Part shown: in pieces, positions 8,479 through 17,903 of the stretch | How the letters are laid out: each line of letters starts with the position of its first letter | Numbering within the stretch: the first letter of the stretch is position 1 | Origin: Tianweitania sp. UT-5YL-CI-8 | GTDB lineage: Bacteria > Pseudomonadota > Alphaproteobacteria > Rhizobiales > Rhizobiaceae | DNA length: 45,376 nt | Direction: 5' to 3' | Assembly: GCF_030010215.1 (NCBI RefSeq) | Contig: NZ_JASCRR010000004.1 | Location: forward strand, 138,822 to 184,197 | Made by a program: the position numbers and the translations under genes | Notes under the pieces: model-generated | The model's input: only the letters and a program-made list of their open reading frames with translations | Told to the model about the DNA's origin: nothing | Databases searched by the model: none

Positions 8479-9333
8479 ATGACCGACGGCTCGGCCCCCT
8501 CCTACGATCTCCGCGAACTCCTCGCCTTCTATGCGGCGGCTGGCGTCGACGATGCGTTATGCGACGAGCCGGTCGACCGTTTCGCGGAAAATGCCCAGCC
8601 CGTCCAGGCCCCTGCGCGCGACGAACCGCAAATGCGAGCCGAACCCCGGCAGCCCGAACGACCGAAGGCTCCATCACCGCAGCCAGCGCCGCCGCCAAGA
8701 ACGCAACAGCGTCCGACTGTCCCTGATGAAGGCCAGGCGGCACTGGCGCGCGAGCTTGCGACCAAGGCCTCCAGCCTTGAGGAACTGCGCGAAATTGTTT
8801 CCGGATTCGACGGCTGCAACTTGAAGTTCACCGCCAAGAATACCGTTTTTGCCGATGGCAATCCCGAGGCCGAGCTGATGCTGGTCGGCGAGGCGCCGGG
8901 CCGCGACGAGGACATCGAAGGCCGGCCCTTCGTCGGCCGCTCGGGCCAGCTTCTGGACCGCATCCTCGCGGCGATCGGACGGGATCGCACGCAGGTCTAC
9001 ATCGCCAACGTCATTCCCTGGCGGCCGCCCGGTAACCGCACGCCGACGCCGCATGAGACCGAGATTTGCCGGCCATTCATCGAGCGCCAGATCGCGCTCG
9101 CCAACCCGAAGGTTTTGGTGACGCTTGGCGGCTCGTCGGCAAAGGTGATTCTGAATGCCAGCGAAGGCGTGCTTCGGCTGCGCGGCAACTGGCGCCAGCA
9201 TGTGACCGCAGAGGGTGTTGCGATACCGGCGATGCCGACGCTGCACCCCGCTTATCTGCTGAGGAACCCGGCGCACAAGAAGCTCATCTGGCGCGACTTT
9301 CTTGAGGTCAAGGCCAGGCTGCGCGCGGGATGA
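8479..9333 (+). CDS. Family-4-like uracil-DNA glycosylase with an incomplete Fe-S ligand set
   Basis: The 284-residue protein starts with a Pro/Arg-rich linker (about 35-85) and then the uracil-DNA glycosylase fold, which removes uracil from DNA at the start of base excision repair. Family motifs are clear: GEAPGRDEDIEGRPFVGRSG (137-156), WRPPGNR (181-187) and HPAYLLRNP (256-264). Family 4 enzymes such as Thermus UDGa hold a 4Fe-4S cluster with four cysteines. When the motifs are aligned by eye, two are kept (Cys113, Cys197) and two are replaced (Phe110, Trp181), so the cluster is probably absent or altered. The stop is 3 bp from the stop of the convergent transporter gene. The UdgX-specific insertion is not present. 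Confidence 0.88.
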   Translation: MTDGSAPSYDLRELLAFYAAAGVDDALCDEPVDRFAENAQPVQAPARDEPQMRAEPRQPERPKAPSPQPAPPPRTQQRPTVPDEGQAALARELATKASSLEELREIVSGFDGCNLKFTAKNTVFADGNPEAELMLVGEAPGRDEDIEGRPFVGRSGQLLDRILAAIGRDRTQVYIANVIPWRPPGNRTPTPHETEICRPFIERQIALANPKVLVTLGGSSAKVILNASEGVLRLRGNWRQHVTAEGVAIPAMPTLHPAYLLRNPAHKKLIWRDFLEVKARLRAG

Positions 9334-9336
9334 GGC

Positions 9337-10278
9337 TCAGGGCGTGGAGGCCTTCTTGGCGGCGCGGCGCTCGAGGCCCAGCCGCTGCTCGCGCCAGACG
9401 ATGAAGATTCCGGCTGAGATCACGATCATGCCGCCGACCAGCATGTGAACGGTCGGCACGTCGCCAAACAATGTGTAGCCCACGATGATGGCGAAAATCA
9501 TCGACGTGTATTCGAACGGCGCCACCGTGGAAGCCTCGGCATAGCGATAGGCTTCCGTCATCAGGATCTGGCCTATGCCACCCGCAACACCTGACATGAC
9601 CAGGCAGAAAAGCTGAGACGGCGACAGCGACGACCAGCCGAAAGGCAAGGTCATCAAGCCGACTGCGCTGGAAGTCAGCGAGAACCAGAGCACGATGGTC
9701 GAGCTTCGCTCGGTGTGGACAAGCCGGCGAATGAGCAAAGCCGCACCCGCACTCATGAGCGCACCCGACAGCGCGGCCATAGTGCCAAGAGCCTCGTTGT
9801 TGGTCATCGCGCCGCTGCCAAAAACCGTCAGATTCGGCCAGGAGATGATCACGACGCCGACAAGACCGAGAGCCACCGCGCTCCAGCGAAAAACCCGGAT
9901 CGTTTCCCCCAGGAACACGGCGCTGAAAACGACAACCAGAATCGGTTGAGCATAGCCGAGCGTGACGGCTTCTGGCAGTGGCAGGCGCAGAAGCGCGTAG
10001 AAATTCAACATCATGCCGCCAACGCCAACCAGACCGCGCGCGACATGGTTCAAAGGCCGCTCGGTATGGAGCGCGTAACGGAGCTCTCGGGAATAAGCGA
10101 GGAAGAGGACGACCGGCAGGGTCGCGAAAAACGAACGGAAAAACACCACCTGGCCGACGGGCACATCGCCCGCAGCCTTGATCAGAGACGCCATCATAAT
10201 AAAAAAGATAACGGAGATGAGCTTGAAGGAGATGCCCATCAACGGCCGGGTGATCGCCGGCGCTGGTACGTTTTTCAC
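9337..10278 (-). CDS. DMT-superfamily (EamA) transporter
   Basis: The 313-residue protein has about ten hydrophobic helices arranged as two EamA repeats, typical of drug/metabolite exporters of the inner membrane. Signatures include FFRSFFATLPVV in the first repeat and GGIGQILMTEAYRYAEAST in the second. The substrate cannot be told from sequence. The start is GTG at 10278; this G is shared with the TAG stop of the upstream gene (TAGTG), so the two are translationally coupled. An ATG 13 codons in (10239) has no ribosome binding site, though starting there would lose only a polar N terminus. Confidence 0.85.
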   Translation of the reverse strand: MKNVPAPAITRPLMGISFKLISVIFFIMMASLIKAAGDVPVGQVVFFRSFFATLPVVLFLAYSRELRYALHTERPLNHVARGLVGVGGMMLNFYALLRLPLPEAVTLGYAQPILVVVFSAVFLGETIRVFRWSAVALGLVGVVIISWPNLTVFGSGAMTNNEALGTMAALSGALMSAGAALLIRRLVHTERSSTIVLWFSLTSSAVGLMTLPFGWSSLSPSQLFCLVMSGVAGGIGQILMTEAYRYAEASTVAPFEYTSMIFAIIVGYTLFGDVPTVHMLVGGMIVISAGIFIVWREQRLGLERRAAKKASTP

Positions 10279-12584
10279 TATCCTGTTGCCGTCCTGATGG
10301 CATTCCAGACGCGTGCGGGCGTTGCAGGCATCTCGATATGGTCGATTCCGTAGCTGCGATAGAGAGCGTCGGTGATGGCGTTCATCACGGCCGGCGTGGA
10401 ACCAATCGTGCCGGCCTCCCCCGCCCCCTTTATGCCCAGCGCGTTCGTGGTGGAAGGCACATTACGCGTCTCGAAGTGAAAAAACGGGAACAGGTCGGCT
10501 CGCGGCATGGCGTAGTCCATGAAGGACGCGGTCAGCAATTGCCCGTCCTCGCCATAGACAGTGTCCTCCGACAGCGCCTGTCCGGCGCCCTGGACCACGC
10601 CGCCATGAACCTGGCCGGCCAGCAGGATCGGGTTCACCGTCGCACCGAAATCGTCGACGATGGTGTAGCGCTCGATGCTCGTCGCCCCCGTGGCGGGATC
10701 GATCTCGACCTCGCAGATATGGGTGCCGTTGGGATAGGTCGCTTCCTCCTGCACGAACTCGCCAACCGCAGAAAGGTCCTCGGCATTCTTGGCGGCGCGA
10801 GCGATCGCAGCGAAATCCATGGCGCGGTCGGTGCCGACGATCCTTGCCTCGCCGTCGAGCAGTTCGATGTCGGCCGCCGACGCTTCGAGCTCGTCGGCCG
10901 CAATCCGCTTGAGCTTTTCTCCCAGCGCCTCGCTCGCCCTCGAGGCGGACACGCCGCCGAGCGGAATGGAGCGCGACCCGCCGGTGCCGCCGCCGCTCGC
11001 AAGCTCGTCGGTGTCACCTTGGTGGACTTTGATCTGCGACAGGTCGAGACCAAGCTTCTCGGAGACGAACTGTGCATAGGCGGTGGCATGGCCCTGGCCG
11101 TTCGACTGCGTGCCGATGAACAGCGTCACGGTGCCGTCTTCGTTGAGCTTCGCATGGGCGGGCTCCGATCCTGCGAAGGCACAAGCCTCGACATAGGTAG
11201 CCATGCCGATGCCGCGCACCTTGCCGGCCTTTCGGGAGGCCTCCAGCCGTTCATCGAAGCTCTCCCACCCGGCCCGCTCCATGGCCAGGGTCATATGGCC
11301 ATCGAACTCGCCGACATCGTAAAGCCGGCCCGTGGCCGTGCGGTAGGGAAATTGGTCCGGCGCAATGAAATTGCGGCGGCGGATTTCGTCCGGCGACAGG
11401 CCGAGTTTTCGCGCGCAGGCATCGACCAGCTTTTCAAGCAGGAAGGCCGCTTCGGGACGCCCGGCACCGCGATAGGCATCGACCGGGCAGGTGTTGGTAT
11501 AGACGCCGGTGATGGAGACATCGAGATCGGCGATGTCGTAGACACCGGTGGACATGGATGCACCGATATACGGGATAAATGGACCGTACTGCGAGTTGTA
11601 GGCGCCCATATTGGCCAGCATCTGCACGCGAAGGGCGAGGAACCGTCCCTCAGCGCTCAGCGCCATTTCCGCCTTGACGACATTGTCGCGGCCCTGCGCG
11701 TCGGTCAGGAAATGCTCCGTGCGGTCACCTGCCCATTTCACCGGCTGCCCCAGCCGTCTGGCTGCTTCGAGAACCAGCGCATATTCGCGGTAGACGAACG
11801 ACTTCGGTCCGAATCCGCCACCCACGTCGGGGGTGATGACGCGAAGCTTGTGTTTCGCGATGCCGAAGACCTGCTTGGTCAGAATCTTCTGCATGGAGTG
11901 CACGCCCTGCGAGCCGGTGGTCAGGACGAATCGATCTTCGTCGGCCTTCCATTCGCCGATGGCCGCGCGCGGCTCCATATAGTTGCAGACCAAACGGTTG
12001 TTGAAGAATTCGATGCTGACCACCTGATCGGCTTCGAGGAAGGCGACCGTCGCCTGCTCGGCATCGCCGATCTGGTAATGGAATGCGCGGTTGCTGCCGA
12101 GATCTGGCCAAACCAGCGGCGTTTCCGGGTCGAGCGCGGACGCCGTGGCGGCAGCCGCCGGCTCATCGTCATAGTCGACTTCGATCAGATTCGCTGCGTC
12201 ATGCGCCAGTTCTCGGCTGTCGGCGACAATGAAGGCTACGGCGTCGCCGACATAATGCACGCGGTCGCGGCACAAAATGGGAATGTCGCGCGTCGGAGCA
12301 TCGGAGCTGTCCGCTTGCGCCAGTGTCACTTCGGTCTTCAGGTCGCCGAGATTGGCAAGGTCGGCGCCGGTCAGCACGAGATGGACGCCTGGAGCTGTCG
12401 TGGCTGCCTCCGCGTTGATGTTTGCAATCCGCGCATTGGCGACCGGCGAGCGCAGGACATAGCCGTGCAGAACGCCCTCCGGCGCAATGTCGTCGGTGTA
12501 GCGGCCTCCTCCGGTGATGAAGCTTTTGTCTTCGACCCGAAGCACGGAAGCGCCCATGCCGAACTTTGGAGTGGCTATCGTCAC
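10278..12584 (-). CDS. Xanthine dehydrogenase family molybdopterin-binding large subunit (CoxL form II-like)
   Basis: The 768-residue protein is a large, molybdenum-cofactor subunit of the xanthine oxidase family (CO dehydrogenase, aldehyde oxidase, quinoline oxidoreductase relatives). The diagnostic active-site loop reads AYRGAGR (370-376). This is the form II type, not the AYRCSFR loop of true CO dehydrogenase, so CO is unlikely to be the substrate. The C-terminal KGAGEAG supplies the expected catalytic Glu723. The GTG start is supported by GGGAGG about 6 bases upstream. The FAD (medium) and 2Fe-2S (small) partner subunits are not adjacent, so it is an orphan that must recruit partners encoded elsewhere. 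It is coupled to the DMT transporter downstream. Confidence 0.9.
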   Translation of the reverse strand: MTIATPKFGMGASVLRVEDKSFITGGGRYTDDIAPEGVLHGYVLRSPVANARIANINAEAATTAPGVHLVLTGADLANLGDLKTEVTLAQADSSDAPTRDIPILCRDRVHYVGDAVAFIVADSRELAHDAANLIEVDYDDEPAAAATASALDPETPLVWPDLGSNRAFHYQIGDAEQATVAFLEADQVVSIEFFNNRLVCNYMEPRAAIGEWKADEDRFVLTTGSQGVHSMQKILTKQVFGIAKHKLRVITPDVGGGFGPKSFVYREYALVLEAARRLGQPVKWAGDRTEHFLTDAQGRDNVVKAEMALSAEGRFLALRVQMLANMGAYNSQYGPFIPYIGASMSTGVYDIADLDVSITGVYTNTCPVDAYRGAGRPEAAFLLEKLVDACARKLGLSPDEIRRRNFIAPDQFPYRTATGRLYDVGEFDGHMTLAMERAGWESFDERLEASRKAGKVRGIGMATYVEACAFAGSEPAHAKLNEDGTVTLFIGTQSNGQGHATAYAQFVSEKLGLDLSQIKVHQGDTDELASGGGTGGSRSIPLGGVSASRASEALGEKLKRIAADELEASAADIELLDGEARIVGTDRAMDFAAIARAAKNAEDLSAVGEFVQEEATYPNGTHICEVEIDPATGATSIERYTIVDDFGATVNPILLAGQVHGGVVQGAGQALSEDTVYGEDGQLLTASFMDYAMPRADLFPFFHFETRNVPSTTNALGIKGAGEAGTIGSTPAVMNAITDALYRSYGIDHIEMPATPARVWNAIRTATG

Positions 12585-12716
12585 GGAATCCTCCCGGTGA
12601 CCTTGCGTGGACCGCTATGAAATACGGGCACGGCACGTTTTGTCGAGCCCCGCTTTGATGCTAAAGCTGGCCACAGACGAATTCAGCATGCTCCAGAGAC
12701 GGGAATATCGATCATA

Positions 12717-15362
12717 ATGCGCACAGACACCGGCCAGACCTTCCGGCTGGAAGACTATCGCCCCAGCGACTACCTGATTCCCGAGACAAAGCTGGATTTC
12801 ACCTTGTCGGAACAGGCGACGCAGGTCGTCGCGGAACTGACCATCGCCCGGCGCGAGGGTGTTTCTCCCACCGCCCCTCTGGTTCTGGATGGCGATGGGC
12901 TCGTGCTGAAACGGCTGGAGATCGACGGCAAAGCGGTCTCGGCCGATGGCTACGAAGCAACGCCCGATTCGCTTACCCTTCGCGCGCTACCTCAGGCAGA
13001 GCGGTTCGTTCTCACCATCGAGACCGAACTGGCGCCGGCCAGCAACGCCGCGCTGATGGGACTGTACCGCTCCAACGGCGTCTACTGCACGCAGTGCGAG
13101 GCGGAGGGCTTTCGCCGAATCACCTATTTTCTCGACCGTCCCGACGTGCTTTCGGTCTACACCGTGCGCATCGAAGCGGATCAGGCCGAAGCGCCGATGC
13201 TTCTGTCCAACGGCAATCCGGTCGATAACGGCTCTTTAGACGAGGGCAGGCACTTTGCCGTCTGGCACGATCCTTTCCCCAAGCCTTCCTACCTCTTCGC
13301 CCTGGTCGCCGGCGATCTCGGTTGCATCAAGGACCGCTACACCACCGCCTCCGGACGCTCCGTAGAGCTCGGCATCTATGTCGAGCACGGCAAGGAGAAC
13401 CAAGCCGGCTATGCGATGGACGCGCTGCGCCGTTCCATGCGATGGGACGAAGAAGTGTTCGGGCGCGAATACGATCTCGACGTGTTCAACCTCGTCGCCG
13501 TGTCCGATTTCAACATGGGCGCGATGGAGAACAAGGGCCTCAACATCTTCAACGACAAATATGTTCTGGCCGCCGAAGAGACCGCGACGGACGCGGATTT
13601 CGCCAATATCGAGGCCATCGTCGCGCATGAGTATTTCCACAATTGGACAGGCAACAGAATCACTTGCCGCGACTGGTTCCAGCTTTGCCTCAAGGAAGGG
13701 CTGACGGTTTTCCGAGACCACGAATTCTCCGCCGACCAGCGCTCGCGCGCCGTCAAGCGCATCGCCGAGGTGCGGACCTTGCGCGCCCACCAGTTTCCGG
13801 AGGACCAGGGGCCGCTTGCCCATCCGGTTCGGCCGCGCCGCTATCGCGAGATCAACAACTTCTACACCGCAACCGTCTATGAAAAGGGTTCGGAAGTGGT
13901 GCGGATGATCCGCACCATCCTCGGCGCCGAGATGTTCCGACAAGGTATGGACCTTTATTTCGAGCGTCACGATGGCGATGCCGCCACCATCGAGGACTTC
14001 CTGCAAGTGTTCGAGGATGTTTCCGGGCGGGACCTGTCGCAGTTCGCGCTCTGGTATCACCAGGCAGGCACACCCAATCTGAGCGTCAGCGCCTCGCACA
14101 ATCCGACAACGGCGGAACTGACCGTCGAAATCGAGCAGTCGGTGCCGCCCACACCGTCGGAGAGCCGCAAGCGGCTGATGCACATCCCCTTGGCCTTCGG
14201 CCTGGTCGGCCACGACGGACACGACATCGCCTATGCGAGCGTCGAGGGTGCCACGGTCGAAAACGGCGTGCTGCATGTCCGCAAGCGCAGCCATACGGTG
14301 CGCTTCACGGGCATCGAGGAAAGGCCGGTGCTGTCGTTGAACCGGGGGTTCTCCGCTCCTGTCAGCCTCTCGGTCGAGCACAAGCCGGAGGATCTGTTCT
14401 TCCTGGCTTCGCACGACAGCGACGAGTTCTCGCGCTGGCAGGCCTTCAACACGCTGCTGACCAACGCCGTCATCGCGGCCTATCGCAACACGCTGGGCGA
14501 CAAGCCGCTGCATTTCGAAGACGGGCTGCTGGAACTGGCCGGGCGGATCGCGCAGGACGAGCGGCTTGAGCACGCCTTCCGCGCTTTGGCGCTGACACTG
14601 CCGGCGGAATCGGACGTCGCCCGCGACCTCAGCCATAACATCGATCCAGACGCCGTCCATGCCGGTCGGGATGCTCTTGCGCTGCGCATTGCGGAAACAA
14701 ACAGCGGAGTCTTTTCAACGCTCTACGACGACTTGCACATGTCGGGTGCCTTCACCCCCGATGCCGCGAGCGCGGGGCGCCGGGCGCTCCGCAACACGCT
14801 GCTCGACTTCCTCTCCTTGCTGCCCGGCGGCGCGGGCAAGGCGCTCGACCATTTCCATGCTGCCACCAACATGACCGACCGGGCAGCGGCGCTTGCCGTT
14901 CTCGTCCACCGGCATGGCGGCAGCGAACAGGCCCGCGAAGCGCTGGCCGCGTTCGAAGCGCGGCATGGCGCCGATCCGCTGGTCATGGACAAGTGGTTCA
15001 TGATCCAGGCGACGGCACCCGGAACTGCGACGCTCGACGCCGTTAGCGGCCTGATGAAACACCCAGCCTTCTCCATCGGCAACCCTAACCGCGTGCGCTC
15101 GCTCATCGGCAGCTTTGCCAGTGCCAACCAGACCGGTTTCCACCGTGCGGACGGAGCCGGCTATGCCTTCTTCGTCGAAACTGTGCTGGAGGTGGAGAAA
15201 CGTAACCCTCAGGTGGCGGCACGGCTGGCGACTGCGATGCGGTCCTGGCGTTCGCTGGAGCCGACACGACAGGAATTGGCGCGGCAGGCCCTGCTCGCCG
15301 TCCAAGCCCAGGAGGGCTTGTCGGCTGACTTGCGGGACATAATCGAACGCACGCTAGCCTAG
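12717..15362 (+). CDS. pepN: Aminopeptidase N (M1 family)
   Basis: The 881-residue protein is a zinc metallopeptidase of family M1 that removes N-terminal residues from peptides in the cytoplasm. It has the exopeptidase motif GAMEN (268-272) and the zinc motif HEYFHNW with His304, Glu305 and His308 plus the third ligand Glu327, exactly the HExxH-x18-E spacing. The length and the C-terminal helical domain fit the E. coli PepN subfamily. It diverges from the molybdopterin subunit gene across a 132-bp intergenic region that must hold both promoters. No export signal is present. Confidence 0.95.
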   Translation: MRTDTGQTFRLEDYRPSDYLIPETKLDFTLSEQATQVVAELTIARREGVSPTAPLVLDGDGLVLKRLEIDGKAVSADGYEATPDSLTLRALPQAERFVLTIETELAPASNAALMGLYRSNGVYCTQCEAEGFRRITYFLDRPDVLSVYTVRIEADQAEAPMLLSNGNPVDNGSLDEGRHFAVWHDPFPKPSYLFALVAGDLGCIKDRYTTASGRSVELGIYVEHGKENQAGYAMDALRRSMRWDEEVFGREYDLDVFNLVAVSDFNMGAMENKGLNIFNDKYVLAAEETATDADFANIEAIVAHEYFHNWTGNRITCRDWFQLCLKEGLTVFRDHEFSADQRSRAVKRIAEVRTLRAHQFPEDQGPLAHPVRPRRYREINNFYTATVYEKGSEVVRMIRTILGAEMFRQGMDLYFERHDGDAATIEDFLQVFEDVSGRDLSQFALWYHQAGTPNLSVSASHNPTTAELTVEIEQSVPPTPSESRKRLMHIPLAFGLVGHDGHDIAYASVEGATVENGVLHVRKRSHTVRFTGIEERPVLSLNRGFSAPVSLSVEHKPEDLFFLASHDSDEFSRWQAFNTLLTNAVIAAYRNTLGDKPLHFEDGLLELAGRIAQDERLEHAFRALALTLPAESDVARDLSHNIDPDAVHAGRDALALRIAETNSGVFSTLYDDLHMSGAFTPDAASAGRRALRNTLLDFLSLLPGGAGKALDHFHAATNMTDRAAALAVLVHRHGGSEQAREALAAFEARHGADPLVMDKWFMIQATAPGTATLDAVSGLMKHPAFSIGNPNRVRSLIGSFASANQTGFHRADGAGYAFFVETVLEVEKRNPQVAARLATAMRSWRSLEPTRQELARQALLAVQAQEGLSADLRDIIERTLA

Positions 15363-15379
15363 TTTCTCTGCGGCGCTTC

Positions 15380-15488
15380 GACTCATGATCCGACGAATTC
15401 GTCCCTTTCGCCGAAAGGCACTGGACAAGGCGAATCACATTTGATTCTTTGTTAACGAATCGGACGTTCGGCGTTCCCGGTTCGTTAA
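15380..15488. promoter_or_regulatory. GANTC (CcrM-type) site cluster and TTAACGAA inverted repeat before the PleC-like kinase
   Basis: Four GANTC sites lie within 82 bp: GACTC 15380-15384, GAATC 15432-15436, GATTC 15443-15447 and GAATC 15457-15461. They overlap an inverted repeat in which TTAACGAATCGG (15452-15463) faces CCGGTTCGTTAA (15477-15488), 11 of 12 bases matching. GANTC is the CcrM methylation site used with GcrA in alphaproteobacterial cell-cycle promoters, and TTAA is the core of CtrA half-sites, although the spacing here is not the usual TTAA-N7-TTAA. Confidence 0.5.
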
Positions 15489-15516
15489 AGCAAACTGTCG
15501 TTGAGGGAGCCACACG

Positions 15517-17850
15517 ATGGCACAGGCGGACGCGTGGGACGCGCCCGGGGGAACGTCTGCTGCCCGCAGGAAGCGGGAGAAGAACGGCGGACTCTCCGGC
15601 AGCGCCCGCCTCATCGCGGAACCTGCCTACCGTAAACTACTTGCCGCCGAGCCGCTTCTGCGCCGCTCCATTCCCTCGCTCATCATCTTCTTTCTCATCG
15701 CGGTTGCGATTGTCGGCTCGATGTCGCTGATGGCCTGGCGCGAAGAGGTCGAACGCAACGCCAAAGCGATCCTCGCTCTGTCTTCCGGCGAACTGGTCAA
15801 CGGACTGTCGGCCATCGCCAACAGCGGCACAGACCCTTTCGCCGCAAGCACCGATATGCTGGAACGCATCAGCCAGCATGGTGTGCTCAACCGCAGCCAG
15901 GTGCTCGCGGTCACCGACGCAGATTTCAGGATCATCGCCGCAAGCCCCCATTCCGCCGGCTGGGAAGGCCGTATGCTGGATGCGATGATGATCGGCGGAC
16001 AACCGCTGCTCATGTTCGGCGAACGCGCCGGCGTCATGCCGGTGACCATCGACGGCCAATCATGGTTCGCTTCCGTGGCTGTCACGGCCGACCGCAAGAT
16101 CGCCGCTCTGGCGATGATCCCGAAGGACGCCGTCTTCGCCGAATGGCGCAAGACCGTCTCGCTGAACGCCACGCTGTTCATGATGACGGCAGGCATCCTG
16201 ATCGTCATCCTCTATGCCTATTTCACGCAAGCCGCGCGCGCGCAGGCCGCCGACAACATTTATCTCGAAGCCCATCAGCGCATCGACATGGCGCTGGTGC
16301 GCGGTAAGTGTGGCCTATGGGACTGGGACATGGTGCGCGGCCGCATGTACTGGTCGCGCTCGATGTATGAACTGCTTGGCTATGAAGCTTGCGACAACAT
16401 GCTGTCCTTCGGCGAGGTCGAGCGCATCATTCATGCCGACGACGGCAATCTCTTCGCCCTGGCGAGCCGCGTTGTGGCCCGCGAGGTCGACCATATCGAT
16501 CAGGTGTTCCGCATGCGCCACGCCGACGGGCGGTGGGTCTGGATGCGCGCACGGGCACAAGTGGTGGATCCCGACGCAGCCGACATCCAGATGATCGGCA
16601 TCGCCGTCGACGTGACCGAGCAGCGGCATCTGGCGCTGCGTTCGGAAGCCGCCGATCTCAGGCTGCGCACGGCCATCGAAAACATCACCGAATCCTTCGT
16701 CCTGTGGGACGCGTCAGACCGGCTGATCATGTGCAACACCAAGTTCCAGCAGGACAACGGCCTGTCGGATTCCGATGTGATGCCCGGCATGCCGAAGACG
16801 ATCATCGAGCAGCGCATGACCGCCTATGCCTCGGAGCGCCGCATCGCCAGCGCCAACGGGCCGCTCAACGGAGCAAGCTACGAGCGCCAGCTTGCCGACG
16901 GACGGTGGCTGCAGGTCAACGAGCTGAAAACACGCGACGGCAGCACGGCATCCGTCGGTTCCGACATCACCCAGATCAAGCTGCAGCAGGAAAAGCTGCT
17001 GGAGAGCGAACGTCGGCAGATGGCGACCATTCAGGATCTCAGTCTTGCCCGCCGTGCCGAGGAAGAACGGTCTCGCGAACTGGTCGAGCTCAACCGCAAA
17101 TATATGCGCGAGACCGAAAGGGCCGAGGCCGCTAACCGCGCCAAGTCGGAATTCCTCGCCAACATGTCGCATGAATTGCGCACGCCGCTGAACGCCATCA
17201 TCGGTTTTTCCGAGCTGATGGAAACGCAGCTGTTCGGGCCGATGGGCTCGGCGCGCTACGAGGAATATGCCCGCGACATCAACAGCTCAGGCCATTATCT
17301 GCTGGGCGTCATCAACGACATTCTCGACATGTCCAAGATCGAAGCCGGGCAATTTTCGGTCGACCGCGAGGAGATCGACCTTTGCCCGCTCATCCGCGAA
17401 ACCGTGCGGGTCGTGGCGCTGCAGGCCGGCGAAAAGAACATCAAGGTGGAGACACAGATCGCCGACTCCATGTCCCTCTATGCCGACCGCCGCGCCATCA
17501 AGCAGATCATGCTCAACCTTCTGTCCAACGCGGTGAAGTTCACCGGCGATGGCGGCACGATCACGGTGCGGGCGCGCAATGCTTCGGGCGCGATGACGCT
17601 GAGCATCGAGGATACCGGCTGCGGCATCCCCAAGCATGCGCTGACCAAGCTGGGGCGGCCTTTCGAGCAGGTGCAGAACCAGTTCTCGAAAAACCACACC
17701 GGCTCCGGCCTCGGCCTGGCCATTTCCCGCTCGCTCGCGGAAATGCATGGCGGCGCCATGAAGATCAGGTCGACCGAAGGCGTCGGCACGATCGTCTCGG
17801 TGCGCATCCCCGTCCGCAAGGTCGCGAAAATCTATCGCAAGGCAGCCTGA
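15517..17850 (+). CDS. pleC: PleC-like PAS-domain sensor histidine kinase
   Basis: The 777-residue inner-membrane kinase has transmembrane helices at about 51-74 and 219-236 around an extracytoplasmic sensor domain. Two PAS domains follow (about 260-365, beginning near CGLWDWDM, and 385-490), then a coiled-coil stretch, a HisKA domain with the phospho-acceptor His552 in NMSHELRTPLNAIIGFSE, and a HATPase domain (NAVKFTGDGG, EDTGCGIP, GSGLGLAISRSLAEMHGG). The H-box is of the DivJ/PleC class that acts on DivK and controls polarity and division. Its place beside glnE and the degP two-component genes matches the locus of the PleC kinase in Sinorhizobium as I remember it. The GANTC-rich upstream region fits cell-cycle control. 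Identity as PleC rather than another PAS kinase is inferred. Confidence 0.75.
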   Translation: MAQADAWDAPGGTSAARRKREKNGGLSGSARLIAEPAYRKLLAAEPLLRRSIPSLIIFFLIAVAIVGSMSLMAWREEVERNAKAILALSSGELVNGLSAIANSGTDPFAASTDMLERISQHGVLNRSQVLAVTDADFRIIAASPHSAGWEGRMLDAMMIGGQPLLMFGERAGVMPVTIDGQSWFASVAVTADRKIAALAMIPKDAVFAEWRKTVSLNATLFMMTAGILIVILYAYFTQAARAQAADNIYLEAHQRIDMALVRGKCGLWDWDMVRGRMYWSRSMYELLGYEACDNMLSFGEVERIIHADDGNLFALASRVVAREVDHIDQVFRMRHADGRWVWMRARAQVVDPDAADIQMIGIAVDVTEQRHLALRSEAADLRLRTAIENITESFVLWDASDRLIMCNTKFQQDNGLSDSDVMPGMPKTIIEQRMTAYASERRIASANGPLNGASYERQLADGRWLQVNELKTRDGSTASVGSDITQIKLQQEKLLESERRQMATIQDLSLARRAEEERSRELVELNRKYMRETERAEAANRAKSEFLANMSHELRTPLNAIIGFSELMETQLFGPMGSARYEEYARDINSSGHYLLGVINDILDMSKIEAGQFSVDREEIDLCPLIRETVRVVALQAGEKNIKVETQIADSMSLYADRRAIKQIMLNLLSNAVKFTGDGGTITVRARNASGAMTLSIEDTGCGIPKHALTKLGRPFEQVQNQFSKNHTGSGLGLAISRSLAEMHGGAMKIRSTEGVGTIVSVRIPVRKVAKIYRKAA

Positions 17851-17864
17851 TCGACGGGAGGGTC

Positions 17865-17893
17865 GGCGGTCTTCTCGCATGAAGAAGACCGCC
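17865..17893. terminator. Stem-loop between convergent genes
   Basis: GGCGGTCTTCT (17865-17875) pairs perfectly with AGAAGACCGCC (17883-17893) around a 7-nt loop. It sits between the stops of the PleC-like kinase and the EF-hand gene, so it probably ends both transcripts. Neither side has a strong U-tract, so it may act as a Rho-assisted terminator or a 3-prime-end protector. Confidence 0.6.
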
Positions 17894-17903
17894 TGAGCGA
17901 AGC

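Noticed and set aside
10278-12584. Aerobic CO dehydrogenase (CoxL form I)
   Set aside because: The active-site loop is AYRGAGR, not AYRCSFR, and coxM/coxS are absent, so CO oxidation is not supported.
10338-12620. 760-codon open frame on the plus strand opposite the CoxL-like gene
   Set aside because: It is a shadow of GC-rich codon usage. The minus strand encodes a clear molybdopterin subunit with motifs, a ribosome binding site and family length.
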